This document shows positions 8,625 through 16,897 of a DNA stretch of 48,901 bases, piece after piece. Location of the stretch: NCBI GenBank assembly GCA_031269465.1, contig JAISZB010000371.1:1-48901 (forward strand), given 5' to 3'. The translations under genes were made by a program, and so were the position numbers. Source of the stretch: Clostridiales bacterium (GTDB lineage Bacteria; Bacillota; Clostridia; Lachnospirales; WQUN01). Each line of letters opens with the position of its first letter. Within the stretch, counting starts at the first letter, position 1. A model generated the notes under the pieces. That model had not been told where the DNA came from, did not search any database, and worked only from the letters and a program-made list of their open reading frames with translations.

Positions 8625-9291
8625 TATAACGGCAAGCGCGCTAAACGGCTCGCTTTCCTTAGGGAATGTTCTTTTATGCTCTGCGGCTTCTCTGGCGCTG
8701 GGGTTTGGTTCTGCTTTGGTTCATATGTTTCGAAGCAAGTATAATAGAAATTTCGTTATAACCCTTGTGTTGCTTCCTGCGATGGTGCAGATTGTCATAA
8801 TGCTTGTAAATGGAAATATAGGGGCTGGAGTGGCGGTAGCCGGAGCTTTCAGCCTAGTTCGCTTCAGATCTATACCGGGAAGCTCCAGAGATATAGGGAG
8901 CATTTTCTTCTCTATGGCCATAGGCTTCATTACAGGCATGGGATATATCTTATTTGCGGCTGTTTTTCTTGTTGTTGTCGGTGGAGCAAGCCTTGCGCTG
9001 TCTGCTTCGAAATTCGGGGAATCCGGCAGGCTGGAGCGGATCCTAAAGATTTTGATACCAGAAAACCTAGATTATGACGAACTGTTCGATGATCTCTTCG
9101 AAGAGCACCTTGAAAGCGTAGAATTGGACAGAGTTAGGACCACAAATATGGGAAGCCTTTATGAATTGACATACATTGTGCGATTCAAGTCATCATCAGT
9201 GCCCAAGTCTTTCATAGACGCGCTGAGATGCAGGAACGGGAACCTCAACATATCCGTCAGCAGGGAGCATTCGCTGATGGAGGAGCTTTAG
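8611..9291 (+). CDS. DUF4956 membrane protein
   Basis: A protein of about 226 residues with four predicted membrane helices in the first 130 residues (LLCSAASLALGFGSALV; FVITLVLLPAMVQIVIML; a helix around IGAGVAVAGAFSLVRFRS; FSMAIGFITGMGYILFAAVFLVVVG) and a cytoplasmic C-terminal domain. The sequence GAFSLVRFRSIPGSSRDIG is the characteristic core of DUF4956. The start is most likely TTG at 8611, or GTG at 8617, using the GGGCAGG site at 8600-8606; it overlaps the VTC stop, implying translational coupling. An earlier in-frame ATG at 8479 would give an implausible long overlap. Confidence 0.85.
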   Translation: MKVLDITASALNGSLSLGNVLLCSAASLALGFGSALVHMFRSKYNRNFVITLVLLPAMVQIVIMLVNGNIGAGVAVAGAFSLVRFRSIPGSSRDIGSIFFSMAIGFITGMGYILFAAVFLVVVGGASLALSASKFGESGRLERILKILIPENLDYDELFDDLFEEHLESVELDRVRTTNMGSLYELTYIVRFKSSSVPKSFIDALRCRNGNLNISVSREHSLMEEL

Positions 9292-9305
9292 GAGATGAGA
9301 GCGCT

Positions 9306-11267
9306 ATGAAAATGAAATATAGAGCGTGCCTGCTGCCGTTGATCCTCGCTGCCTGCCTGTCTTTGTCCGGATGCGGCATAGAAAGCAGAGCTGAGGAAAT
9401 GGCGCCTCCAGCCGCTGCGGACTCGAGCGAGGCTCTGGCGGACGAAATGATAAGCAAGCCGGCGGCTGTTCAAATTTCAGCCGAGGATTCTGATGATTCT
9501 TGGGATGGAGAAACTGCGGTTTTTATAGCCTTTGAAGAAACAGCGGCTGAAATCAGCGGGAAGGGCGCATCATTTGGAAGCGGGGTTTTGACTGTAAGCC
9601 AAGCCGGAACTTATGTGCTTTCAGGAAAGCTGAAAGGTCAGGTTCTGGTGGATGCAGGCAAAAATGACATCGTGCGCCTGGTGCTGGATGGGGTCGACAT
9701 TGAAAATGAATCAAGCGCCGGAATTTATTCTAAGAAAGCCGGCAAGACCGTTCTGATCCTTAATGAAGGGAAAAAGAACTCTGTGGCTGACGGCGAAATC
9801 TACGTCTACGCCGAAGGTGAAGATGAACCGGATGCCGCGGTTTTCTCTAAGGGTGATTTGAGCATTCTGGGAAGCGGAAGCCTGAGCGTCGCCGGCAATT
9901 TCAAAAACGGCATAGCGACTAAAGACTCGCTTGTCGCGTCAAACGGAAAAATATCCGTGACGGCGGTCAATGATGCGCTTCGCGGCAAGGACGGCATTGA
10001 GATAATCGGCGGGGAGTTCGACTTGATTTCAGGAAACGATGCAATTAAGACGAACAACGGCGAAGAAGCGGGCAAAGGGACTATCAGCATCTCCGGAGGA
10101 GTTTTTGATATCATTTCAGAGCATGATGGAATTCAAGCCGACACAGTTCTATCGATAAGCGGCGGAGAATTCAGCATTGTCACAGGCGGCGGAGCAGCTG
10201 CGAGTCCGCCCAGATCGACTGGAGATTTCGGACGCGGCGGATGGGGGCAGGCCGCAACAGCGGAACCTGAAGAAGCTGAATCTGACAGCAAAAAGGCGCT
10301 TAAATCCGGGACTCTCCTTGCCATCAGCGGGGGGAATTATCTGGTTGACGCTGAGGACGACGCATTTCACTCAAACGGCGACATGCTGGTTGAAAACGCG
10401 TCTTTTGAAGTAAATGCCGGCGACGACGCCTTTCATGCCGACTCCAGCTTGACCGTAAATTCTGGAAGCGTGAATGTCATTACCTGCTTTGAAGGATTGG
10501 AAAGCCCGCACATAGACGTAAATGGCGGAAGCTTTACCATATATGCCATAGACGACGCTATAAACGCGGCGAATGGCGAGGCGGGTTCATTTGGCGGCAG
10601 AGGAGGGCAAAGCTCTGACATCTACTTGCGCATAACCGGAGGAGAGATAAGGACGCATTCACTTGGCGACGGATTCGATGCCAACGGCAATATTTTCATA
10701 GACGGAGGCAAGATATATGCAAGCGGCCCATCGATGGGAATGCAAGGCGCCATCGACTTCGACGGGGCGATGAAAATCACAGGAGGAGAGCTTATAACTG
10801 CTGGAAGCTCCCTTTCGCCTTCATTGGATTCGGAACAGGCAAGCATCTTGATAGGATACACTTCCAGCCAGCCTGCGGGTACTGTCATAGCCCTAAAGGA
10901 TTCTTCAGGCGAAACCATTCTCGAATATGAGGGCTTGGTGAGCTTTACGGCGTCTGCCTTCTCATCGCCTGAGATTAAGGTTGGAGAGGTTTATTATTTG
11001 TATATAAACGGCGAAAAGGCAACCGATATAACTCAAAGCTCCATTGTAACGAGCATTTCAGACGATGGCGGCGCATATAGCCAAAGAGGAGGCTGGGGCG
11101 TCGGCGGAGAGAGGATTCCGGGCAATAGGGGAGATGGATTCTCAAGGCCTGATGCAGGATCGGCAGCTCCAGGTGGGAGAGCTGCTCCAGAAGGAGGATT
11201 CTCTCTTCCTGAAGGAGGATTTCCAGGCGGCGCAAGACAAGCAGCGCCGACAGCGCCTGCCGTCTGA
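9306..11267 (+). CDS. Cthe_2159-type carbohydrate-binding lipoprotein (DUF4353)
   Basis: A 653-residue surface lipoprotein. Its N-terminal signal peptide ends at the lipobox LSLSGC. Residues from about 60 to 560 form repeated short beta-strand units such as SGGVFDIISEHDGIQ, NGGSFTIYAIDDAIN and SGGNYLVDAEDDAFH. These are typical of the right-handed beta-helix of the Cthe_2159 family, which binds acidic plant polysaccharides such as polygalacturonate. The repeated DDA/HDG aspartates look like calcium ligands. The C-terminal 65 residues are Gly/Pro/Arg-rich and low in complexity. The ATG at 9306 follows TTAGGAG at 9289-9295, 14 nt after the DUF4956 stop. It is the third gene of the operon. Confidence 0.88.
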   Translation: MKMKYRACLLPLILAACLSLSGCGIESRAEEMAPPAAADSSEALADEMISKPAAVQISAEDSDDSWDGETAVFIAFEETAAEISGKGASFGSGVLTVSQAGTYVLSGKLKGQVLVDAGKNDIVRLVLDGVDIENESSAGIYSKKAGKTVLILNEGKKNSVADGEIYVYAEGEDEPDAAVFSKGDLSILGSGSLSVAGNFKNGIATKDSLVASNGKISVTAVNDALRGKDGIEIIGGEFDLISGNDAIKTNNGEEAGKGTISISGGVFDIISEHDGIQADTVLSISGGEFSIVTGGGAAASPPRSTGDFGRGGWGQAATAEPEEAESDSKKALKSGTLLAISGGNYLVDAEDDAFHSNGDMLVENASFEVNAGDDAFHADSSLTVNSGSVNVITCFEGLESPHIDVNGGSFTIYAIDDAINAANGEAGSFGGRGGQSSDIYLRITGGEIRTHSLGDGFDANGNIFIDGGKIYASGPSMGMQGAIDFDGAMKITGGELITAGSSLSPSLDSEQASILIGYTSSQPAGTVIALKDSSGETILEYEGLVSFTASAFSSPEIKVGEVYYLYINGEKATDITQSSIVTSISDDGGAYSQRGGWGVGGERIPGNRGDGFSRPDAGSAAPGGRAAPEGGFSLPEGGFPGGARQAAPTAPAV

Positions 11268-11289
11268 CAACGGGGCGCGGCTCTATTTT

Positions 11290-11392
11290 TGCCTGCCGAT
11301 GCGCAGCAGGATAAGCGTTCTTGGAGCTTGATTTTCCTTTGAGACGCGGTATAATCAAGCTCCAAGAACGGTGCTGCCCGCATCGGCAGGCA
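11290..11392. repeat. MITE core nested inside a larger hairpin
   Basis: The inner perfect 18-bp arms CGTTCTTGGAGCTTGATT (11316-11333) and its complement (11353-11370) are the MITE middle arm. They sit inside perfect 14-bp outer arms TGCCTGCCGATGCG (11290-11303) and CGCATCGGCAGGCA (11379-11392). The outer pair is not part of the MITE family, so the element seems to have inserted into the loop of an older hairpin just past the lipoprotein gene. Confidence 0.8.
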
Positions 11393-11397
11393 CTGCA

Positions 11398-11443
11398 GGC
11401 GGCAGATAAAACCAGGCGCATTCGCCTGGCTTTATCTGTCGCC
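11398..11443 (+). terminator. Hairpin / probable operon terminator
   Basis: Near-perfect arms GGCGGCAGATAAAACCAGGCG and CGCCTGGCTTTATCTGTCGCC are separated by a 4-nt loop, about 130 nt after the lipoprotein stop. It is a strong stem but lacks a long T-run, so it may be a barrier or mRNA-stabilising structure rather than a classical terminator. Confidence 0.6.
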
Positions 11444-11688
11444 TATTGGACTTCCAAAATGCCAGTCAGGGACATTTCCAAAATCAACCTCTCAAGTATT
11501 TTGCTTTTAAGCCGATATAAATAGTGAAGAGGCGATAATCAAAGCTCTATAAATGGCGCCTTGCCTGCATTTCGCCCGCGAACGCGAGAATTTGAAGCCT
11601 TCGTTTAAAGCCCGCTATTATTTTTGATCCGCGCATATGGCTTCTGGCGAAAATATCGTGTGCAGAGTAAAAGGAGGAAGCTGAAGAA

Positions 11689-11907
11689 ATGAGAAACATT
11701 CAGATCTACAATAAACAAAATTACGCCAAGCTTCAGAAAAGGATAAAAATGAGATTGGAGAAGCTGGATGCTTGCAGTCCTGCCATAGCGATAAATGTAA
11801 AGAGCGGTTTAGGGCTAAACCGCGTGGCGCAGACTAGAAGCGTTCCTGCTATAGTGATAGACTTCAAGGAAGAAGCTGAAAAAAGAAATTATAAGATATT
11901 AGCCTAA
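11689..11907 (+). CDS. Small basic hypothetical protein
   Basis: A 72-residue, Lys-rich protein with no recognised domain. A strong ribosome site (AAAGGAGGAAG, 11670-11680) stands before the ATG, and an intrinsic terminator follows at 11929-11978. These are good signs that it is a real short gene and not chance. The N-terminal half is basic and probably helical (KLQKRIKMRLEKL); the C-terminal half reads like short beta strands (VPAIVIDFKEE). There is no signal peptide. Function unknown. Confidence 0.65.
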   Translation: MRNIQIYNKQNYAKLQKRIKMRLEKLDACSPAIAINVKSGLGLNRVAQTRSVPAIVIDFKEEAEKRNYKILA

Positions 11908-11928
11908 TTTTAATGACAGATTAAAGCT

Positions 11929-11978
11929 TAAGGCCCCACGTCCAAGAATCCTAAAGGGTTCTAGGAAAGGGGCTTTTT
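11929..11978 (+). terminator. Intrinsic terminator
   Basis: The stem AAGGCCCC...AAGAATCC / GGGTTCT...GGGGCTT has one bulge and ends in a T-run, 20-70 nt after the small gene. Confidence 0.75.
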
Positions 11979-12581
11979 CGTCTTGGATTTAAGGGATTCG
12001 GCCGCGTCATGGGGGGCGATGAAGAAGCGTGAAAAAGCTCGCCGCTTTTCGGGATTCCGAGCGCCGATTCCGTCAACTAATGGTTGACCTGGCTTGAACG
12101 CCTGAAAGGCAAAGGAATATCCGAAACATTTACATCCGCTGTCCGCTTTCAAGGCGCGAAATGCCGGTATCAATCGCGCTCGGTGTACAGCCAAGCTCCA
12201 AAACAGGAACTGTAAAATCAGCATAACCGCCTTGATTTCAGCGAGGCAGGAAATGATTCTTTTACTGAATGAAAGCGCATAATATAATAATGCGGCCGAG
12301 AGGACGCGGGGATAATCAGGCTCAAAACTCGACGCATTCGATTGCGCATGGGCAAATCATTGCCTGGAAGCGGAAAATATGGTATCCTGGATGTGCGGTT
12401 GCATATGCGTGCTTGTCTGCTTGTCTTCAACATGCGCATTTACGGCTTTTCGCGCCTTGGCTTTAAATTTCCTCTAGGCGCTTGAGGAATGGGGCTTCGC
12501 CTCTGATGGGATGCGCGGACTTTTCGCCAAGGGGCTTGGCATTCAGGGCATCCGCAGGAAGAATAAATAACGGAGGTTTAT
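11979..12581. other. Gap holding a MITE and no clear gene
   Basis: It contains the MITE at 12140-12225 and GC-rich stretches without a supported reading frame. The last 20 nt carry the ribosome site ACGGAGG (12570-12576) of the next gene. Confidence 0.5.
12140..12225. repeat. MITE copy (same subtype as 7464-7556)
   Basis: It contains GTCCGCTTTCAAGGCGCGAAATG, a central spacer, TGTACAGCCAAGCTCC and a TAAAATCAGCATAA tail. It is the opposite-strand relative of the 7464-7556 copy. Confidence 0.75.
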
Positions 12582-13088
12582 ATGGCGGAAACAATCAGCC
12601 AAATTCTTAAGCAATATTTCTCGCCGTCTGTTGTAGTGTTTCTCATTTCCTTGATGCCGATTCTTGAACTGAGAGGCGGAATGATTGCGGCTGCTCTTTT
12701 CGGATTGCCGTGGGGCAGGGCTTTGATCATTTCCATTATCGGCAATATCCTGCCGATTCCCGTTGTCATCATCTTTATCCAGAGCATAATAAAGTGGATG
12801 AAAAACTTCAAGCCGCTTAGCGGAATCGGATGCTGGATAGAAAACAAAGGCGTGGCCAATGGTGCTAAGCTGCAGGAAAAGTATCCGAAAACGCTGAAGA
12901 TCGGGCTTCTTCTGTTTGTAGGAATTCCTCTGCCAGGCACCGGAGCATGGACAGGCGCGCTCATAGCTTCGTTCTTAGGGCTTAATCTAAGAAGTTCCGC
13001 GCCATATATAAGCCTTGGCGTGCTGCTGGCGGCAGCGATCATGTCTATCATCACATATGTCATACCGTCACTTATAAACATGATTTAA
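12582..13088 (+). CDS. Small multidrug export family membrane protein (COG2426)
   Basis: A 168-residue integral membrane protein with about four to five helices. It matches the small-multidrug-export (PF06695) pattern: SLMPILELRGGMIAAALFGLPWG near residues 22-45 (the ELRGG motif is typical), then GNILPIPVVIIF, and LLLFVGIPLPGTGAWTGALIASFLGL near 105-130. The length is right for the family. The ATG follows ACGGAGG at 12570-12576, and a terminator lies 23 nt after the stop. The family name is historical; no transport activity can be inferred from the sequence. Confidence 0.85.
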   Translation: MAETISQILKQYFSPSVVVFLISLMPILELRGGMIAAALFGLPWGRALIISIIGNILPIPVVIIFIQSIIKWMKNFKPLSGIGCWIENKGVANGAKLQEKYPKTLKIGLLLFVGIPLPGTGAWTGALIASFLGLNLRSSAPYISLGVLLAAAIMSIITYVIPSLINMI

Positions 13089-13110
13089 CATTTGGTTTTA
13101 GCTGGATGCA

Positions 13111-13147
13111 AAAACGGCGCATGATGATTTTCATCATGCGCCGTTTT
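13111..13147. terminator. Bidirectional terminator
   Basis: A perfect 17-bp stem AAAACGGCGCATGATGA / TCATCATGCGCCGTTTT has a TTT loop. It lies between the convergent export-protein gene and spo0A. Confidence 0.92.
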
Positions 13148-13173
13148 CATTCGGCCATAACTAAACTTAAAAC

Positions 13174-13968
13174 TTAGCTGGCTTTGAGTTCCAGGCGAAG
13201 CCTGTCGGCGATCAGGGCTATGAATTCGCTGTTCGTGGGCTTGCCCTTATGATTGTTGATGGTGTAGCCGAACATGCTGTCGATAATATCAACTTTGCCG
13301 CGGCTCCACGCGACCTCGATGGCGTGGCGAATTGCGCGCTCAACTCTGCTGGGAGTCGTATTGCACTTTTTCGCGATGGAGGGATAGAGTTCCTTCGTTA
13401 TGTAGTTGAGGACATCTATGTCTTCAACAGCCATCATGATTGCTTCCCTCATGTAGTGATAGCCTCTAATGTGGGCGGGGACGCCGATCTCGTGAAGGAT
13501 GTTGGTTACTCTGGATTCAAGGTTGACATTTTGGTTTTTAGCGCTCTTGGCAGCACTGGACTGCGGGTTGCTGGCGGCCGAAAGAAGCTCTTTCATTTGG
13601 CGGATTCTGGAAGCCAGGCACGCCAAATCAAACGGCTTTACCATGTAGTACTCTGCGCCAAGATCAATCGCTTGCTGGGTAATCTTCTCTTGGTTGACAG
13701 CGGATAGCATGATGCAGATTGGCGAGTCATTGGGGTTTTTCGCCTTGTCAAGCTTTTCGAGAATCCCAAGCCCATCCAAGTTGGGCATGATGCCGTCTAA
13801 AATGGCTACGTCCGGCTTGACGCTGAGTATCTTCTGATATGCTTCCATACCGTCATAGGCGACGCCTACTATCTCCATGTCGGTCTGAAGATTCAGATAG
13901 CTCGTAACTGCGTCGATGAAATCTTTGTTGTCATCTGCCAGCAATACTTTAATTTTTTCTTCGCTCAT
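13174..13968 (-). CDS. spo0A: Sporulation master regulator Spo0A
   Basis: A 264-residue response regulator. The receiver domain (1-125) has the acidic pair ADDN (11-14), the phospho-acceptor Asp58 in VAILDGIMP, and the conserved Lys in YMVKPFD. A linker precedes the Spo0A-specific C-terminal DNA-binding domain, with [19 protein letters not shown], the recognition region [21 protein letters not shown] and [18 protein letters not shown]. It binds 0A boxes and, when phosphorylated, switches on sporulation. The start is the ATG at 13968, preceded by AGGAGG (13975-13980); an upstream ATG at 14010 has no such site. An 0A-box-like pair lies about 170-200 bp upstream. Convergent with the gene ending at 13088. 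Confidence 0.97.
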   Translation of the reverse strand: MSEEKIKVLLADDNKDFIDAVTSYLNLQTDMEIVGVAYDGMEAYQKILSVKPDVAILDGIMPNLDGLGILEKLDKAKNPNDSPICIMLSAVNQEKITQQAIDLGAEYYMVKPFDLACLASRIRQMKELLSAASNPQSSAAKSAKNQNVNLESRVTNILHEIGVPAHIRGYHYMREAIMMAVEDIDVLNYITKELYPSIAKKCNTTPSRVERAIRHAIEVAWSRGKVDIIDSMFGYTINNHKGKPTNSEFIALIADRLRLELKAS

Positions 13969-14137
13969 AACATTTCCTCCTGTAGTGTTGTCAAATGCCG
14001 CACTGCGCAAAATATACCGTTTATTTTTTGCCTCAGCTGGTACATAGTGGTTTTTTTACCAATAAATACATTATAGTCCATTATGCAAATAAAATCAAGA
14101 CGCAAACACTTGCATTTATCCTGTGTGATCCCTTGTT

Positions 14138-14167
14138 TTCGACAAAGCGATTTTTATTGGCGTCGAA
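14138..14167 (-). promoter_or_regulatory. Pair of 0A boxes upstream of spo0A
   Basis: TTCGACA at 14138-14144 is the exact complement of the consensus 0A box TGTCGAA. CGTCGAA at 14161-14167 matches it in 6 of 7 positions on the other strand. They lie 170-200 bp upstream of the spo0A start, in keeping with the autoregulation known for spo0A in Bacilli and Clostridia. Confidence 0.6.
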
Positions 14168-14453
14168 AATGTTGTGAAGACACATAATGAATTTAAAGAA
14201 AAATAAAATAAATCCAAGTAAATGCGAATTATAAATGAAAAAGCGCTCTAAAAATAGAATAAAATTTTTTTCTTTATTTGGCTGCAGTCGCCGCGCAATG
14301 CTAAACGCAGATTCTTTACACCATTGACGCGCGGGTTAAAGAATCCAGGCCTTTAGGGGGGTAAAGATGAGCGGCATCTAGAATATTCAGGCTGGTAACT
14401 GACAGATAAAGAATCCCCAGAAAATTATAGACATCCTAAATTTATAATAAAAC

Positions 14454-14482
14454 TTGAAAATTGTAAATATATGTGTTATGAT
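14454..14482 (+). promoter_or_regulatory. Sigma-A-like promoter for the C39-like gene
   Basis: TTGAAA (14454-14459), a 17-bp spacer, then TATGAT (14477-14482). It would produce a leader of about 350 nt before the start at 14845. Confidence 0.5.
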
Positions 14483-14752
14483 AATGTACAAATAAATGAG
14501 TTAATTGAGTTTATTACTGGTTCAGTGTCATAAATTATACAGCCAAATTCTGAGCAGTCATATTTTATAAGTCTAAAGTCATAGTCACTTGCTTATTCAT
14601 GTAGCAACGAAATAAGCTCGTTTTGAGCTTTTAGGAGAAGCTGCGTTACTGACGCCTACGCCAAGTCTTTATAAGCCATGCAAATTCCTGTACAAGTCTT
14701 AACCTGGCATCAACTTAATGCAGCCAAAACCCTCCATCATTGCATGCGGTGT

Positions 14753-14822
14753 GCATTTGCATAACAAATGCCATAACCAATACCTCAACATATGTTTAGA
14801 ATTTTGGCTTAAACATATGTTG
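14753..14822 (+). promoter_or_regulatory. Two hairpins in the leader of the C39-like gene
   Basis: The first is GCATTTG-CATAA-CAAATGC (14753-14771). The second has perfect 13-bp arms CAACATATGTTTA (14786-14798) and TAAACATATGTTG (14810-14822) around an 11-nt loop, ending 10 nt before the GGGGG ribosome site. Each arm of the second contains the 10-bp palindrome AACATATGTT, so it could serve as a double operator as well as an RNA stem controlling translation. Confidence 0.6.
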
Positions 14823-14844
14823 CATTAAAAAAGGGGGCATTAAA

Positions 14845-15414
14845 ATGGCGCGAAAATTGAAGTTCGCCATCAACCAGACTTCATCTTCAATTATTTACCC
14901 CGGCACCAGCACAGCGGCATTCGCTGATACTGATTTCTTCCATTCCCGCTGTACGAAATCCATCAGCGTAAAAACAACGGTTTCCGAGAGCGGAAGCGCA
15001 GTCTGCTCGCTGGCGGCATTCATCTTGAGCAAAGCCGGCCTTCCATCAACAAACGCCAATATATTGACTGCCGTCACAGAAGCTTCGAAAAAAGGTACAA
15101 ACATCAGCGCGCAATTTACCGGCTCAAGCTTTTCAGTGCAGATCGGAGCTAAAAAAGTTGATGTAACTGTTGAGTCCTCTGCCGATATAGCCCAAACCGC
15201 TCTGGACGGAGATTGGGGTTTGGTCGAGCTTTCGGGCGCAGGCAAGCCGATTTACGCTTTAATAGACGGCTTCGATCCAGATGCGTCTGGCTTCGACAGG
15301 TATCTTGCAATGGACTCAGGCGCGGGAAAGCTGTCCACGCTCAAGCAGATTATGGAAAGTTGCAAGATTCCTGCGGTGCCAGGGAGCATTGCTAAGAAGT
15401 ACAAGCTCTCGTAA
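14845..15414 (+). CDS. C39-like papain-fold protein lacking the catalytic His
   Basis: A 189-residue soluble protein without a signal peptide. GSAVCSLAAFILSKAGL (about 50-66) resembles the helix carrying the active Cys in C39-like peptidases. KPIYALIDGFDPDASGFDRYLAMDSGAG (about 131-158) resembles the strand pair that normally begins with GH and carries the His and Asp. Here the His position appears to be Lys or Pro, so the protein is probably not an active peptidase. GGGGG at 14832-14836 precedes the ATG. It stands alone with a long structured leader. The fold call is by pattern only; a sensor or binding role is conceivable. Confidence 0.5.
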   Translation: MARKLKFAINQTSSSIIYPGTSTAAFADTDFFHSRCTKSISVKTTVSESGSAVCSLAAFILSKAGLPSTNANILTAVTEASKKGTNISAQFTGSSFSVQIGAKKVDVTVESSADIAQTALDGDWGLVELSGAGKPIYALIDGFDPDASGFDRYLAMDSGAGKLSTLKQIMESCKIPAVPGSIAKKYKLS

Positions 15415-16230
15415 GGCATGCGCGGATCTGGAGGTTCAAGCCTATAACTTCATCTAGGCTGCACAGCGAAATGCAATATGACTTTCGCCAAGCCGCGAGT
15501 AGGTAAAAACAAATCCATTTCAGTTTCATTCTTGCTTCAACTATTTATTTTCCTTGATCATAAAATATCTTTGATTCCTTGCAACCCGCTCTATAGGCGC
15601 GTCAATCAAGCTTTCAAGCATAAATCTCGAGCGCTTGGCTTATCGGGCGGGCATTGATTCGCCGGCATCCGGCAGTTGATTGCAATAAGCCATCTATTAT
15701 TAAGTCTCATGACGCTTAAATCAAGTCGCGCCGCCCTTATTGCGCAAAACTCAGATTCTCGCGATATGAATCGAAGATTAATGTTCAATGGCGATATTGG
15801 CACGTCGCTTGCTAAGCGCTGAAATTGGCAAATGCCAACAAGAAGCTCTTAAAGCAGCGCGCAAAGGAAGAAGTACATAGTGGACTACTCATATTAATAA
15901 TCATTTTATATTAATTCAAAGCAAAGGTCAAGATTGTGTTGTTTTTTCTGGAATCTTTTTAGTTTCATAATTCGATAGTTTATACAGAAATTCTACATTA
16001 GCCCAAGATAATTAGACGATATTATCTGCAATCAATCAACATTCAACATTAAAACCGCATTTATTCATTAATTTGGCGAAAGATTAATTTCAGGTAAAGT
16101 TAATGGCTCTTGAGCGCGACAGCCGCATGAACGCCGCTTATCTTGGATATGCTTTAGCCAGGGGCAATTGCGGGGCGCTTAACGCGCGCGGTCTTTAGGG
16201 AGAACCTCCCCGCATTCATTTCAGCGGATA
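15415..16230. other. Long gap without recognised content
   Basis: About 800 nt, AT-rich from 15880 onward, with no supported reading frame, RNA gene or repeat that I could recognise. A decayed GC-richer patch at 15600-15850 shows no family similarity. Confidence 0.4.
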
Positions 16231-16282
16231 GGAACAGCCGCTTAAAGCGGTGGAAAGGAGCAGCCGCTTCAAGCGGCGGAAA
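16231..16282 (+). promoter_or_regulatory. Tandem palindromic leader modules
   Basis: A 26-bp unit is repeated twice with few changes. Each unit carries a perfect palindromic stem, CCGCTTAAAGCGG (16238-16250) and CCGCTTCAAGCGG (16264-16276), followed by GGTGGAAAGGAG or GGCGGAAA. The second unit ends 2 nt before the ATG at 16285. Each unit therefore brings a stem plus a purine-rich ribosome site. Confidence 0.65.
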
Positions 16283-16284
16283 TT

Positions 16285-16719
16285 ATGATTTATACAAGCA
16301 TGACGAAAAAAGCTATGAAAACTGCATATGAAGCGCACAAAGACCAGCTGGACAAGTCGGGCCTGCCGTACATCTACCATCCAATTCATCTAGCCGAGCA
16401 AATGGAGAATGAACTTGCAGTCTGCGCTGCGCTTCTTCACGATGTTGTAGAGGACACAAGCGTGACAGTTGAAGATTTGAAAAGCGAGGGTTTTTCTGAG
16501 AAAGTGATAGAAGCGGTGCAGCTTTTGACTCACGATGATGCGGTTGACTACATGGATTATGTCAAAAAGATCAAAGATAGCGGAAATGCCGTTGCCAAAG
16601 AAATAAAAGTCGCGGATCTCAAGCATAACTCAGATATAACGAGGCTTGAGAGCATCAATGAAAAAATGGCCGACAATTTGGAGAAGTACAAGAGAGCATT
16701 GGAATTGCTGCTGTCATAG
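16285..16719 (+). CDS. HD-domain (p)ppGpp hydrolase-like protein
   Basis: A 144-residue small HD-domain protein of the Mesh1/small alarmone hydrolase type. The metal-binding residues are visible: His in IYHPIHLAEQM, the HD pair in ALLHDVVEDTSVT, and the final Asp in KVADLKHNSD. This series is that of the RelA/SpoT hydrolase domain. No synthetase or regulatory domain is present. It is likely to degrade (p)ppGpp or a related nucleotide. Its ribosome site lies inside the tandem palindromes at 16231-16282. A hairpin follows the stop at 16731-16761. Confidence 0.85.
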   Translation: MIYTSMTKKAMKTAYEAHKDQLDKSGLPYIYHPIHLAEQMENELAVCAALLHDVVEDTSVTVEDLKSEGFSEKVIEAVQLLTHDDAVDYMDYVKKIKDSGNAVAKEIKVADLKHNSDITRLESINEKMADNLEKYKRALELLLS

Positions 16720-16730
16720 GGAATAAAGTT

Positions 16731-16761
16731 CAGCCCCGAAGGGTTTTATCCTTCGGGGCTG
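16731..16761 (+). terminator. Hairpin after the HD-domain gene
   Basis: A perfect 12-bp stem CAGCCCCGAAGG / CCTTCGGGGCTG has a 7-nt loop and begins 11 nt past the stop. No T-run follows. Confidence 0.7.
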
Positions 16762-16811
16762 CGCTTGCAGCCAAAGGCATGCTATTATGAGTGCAAGGGC
16801 GCTTCCAGGAG

Positions 16812-16865
16812 GCATTAAAGCCCTTGCGATGACGGCTGAGAGCCGCTTCGCAAGGGCTTTAATGC
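16812..16865 (-). terminator. Long 18-bp stem beyond the ABC operon
   Basis: Perfect arms GCATTAAAGCCCTTGCGA (16812-16829) and TCGCAAGGGCTTTAATGC (16848-16865) surround an 18-nt loop containing GGCT/AGCC. It lies about 33 nt past the permease stop on the minus strand. It lacks a terminal T-run. Confidence 0.65.
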
Positions 16866-16897
16866 TCAGGGAGCGTTGGTTCAGAAATTGAGGGAAG

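Larger units (their letters stand above)
13969..14844. other. Divergent regulatory region upstream of spo0A
   Basis: This 876-nt region contains no gene. It holds the spo0A ribosome site, two 0A-box-like sequences, an inverted repeat GATTCTTTA...TAAAGAATC at about 14309-14346 with a second TAAAGAATCC near 14406, a promoter at 14454-14482, and two hairpins at the start of the next gene. Confidence 0.6.

Noticed and set aside
13249..13707. A 152-codon frame antisense to spo0A
   Set aside because: Spo0A on the other strand is unambiguous; this is a shadow frame.
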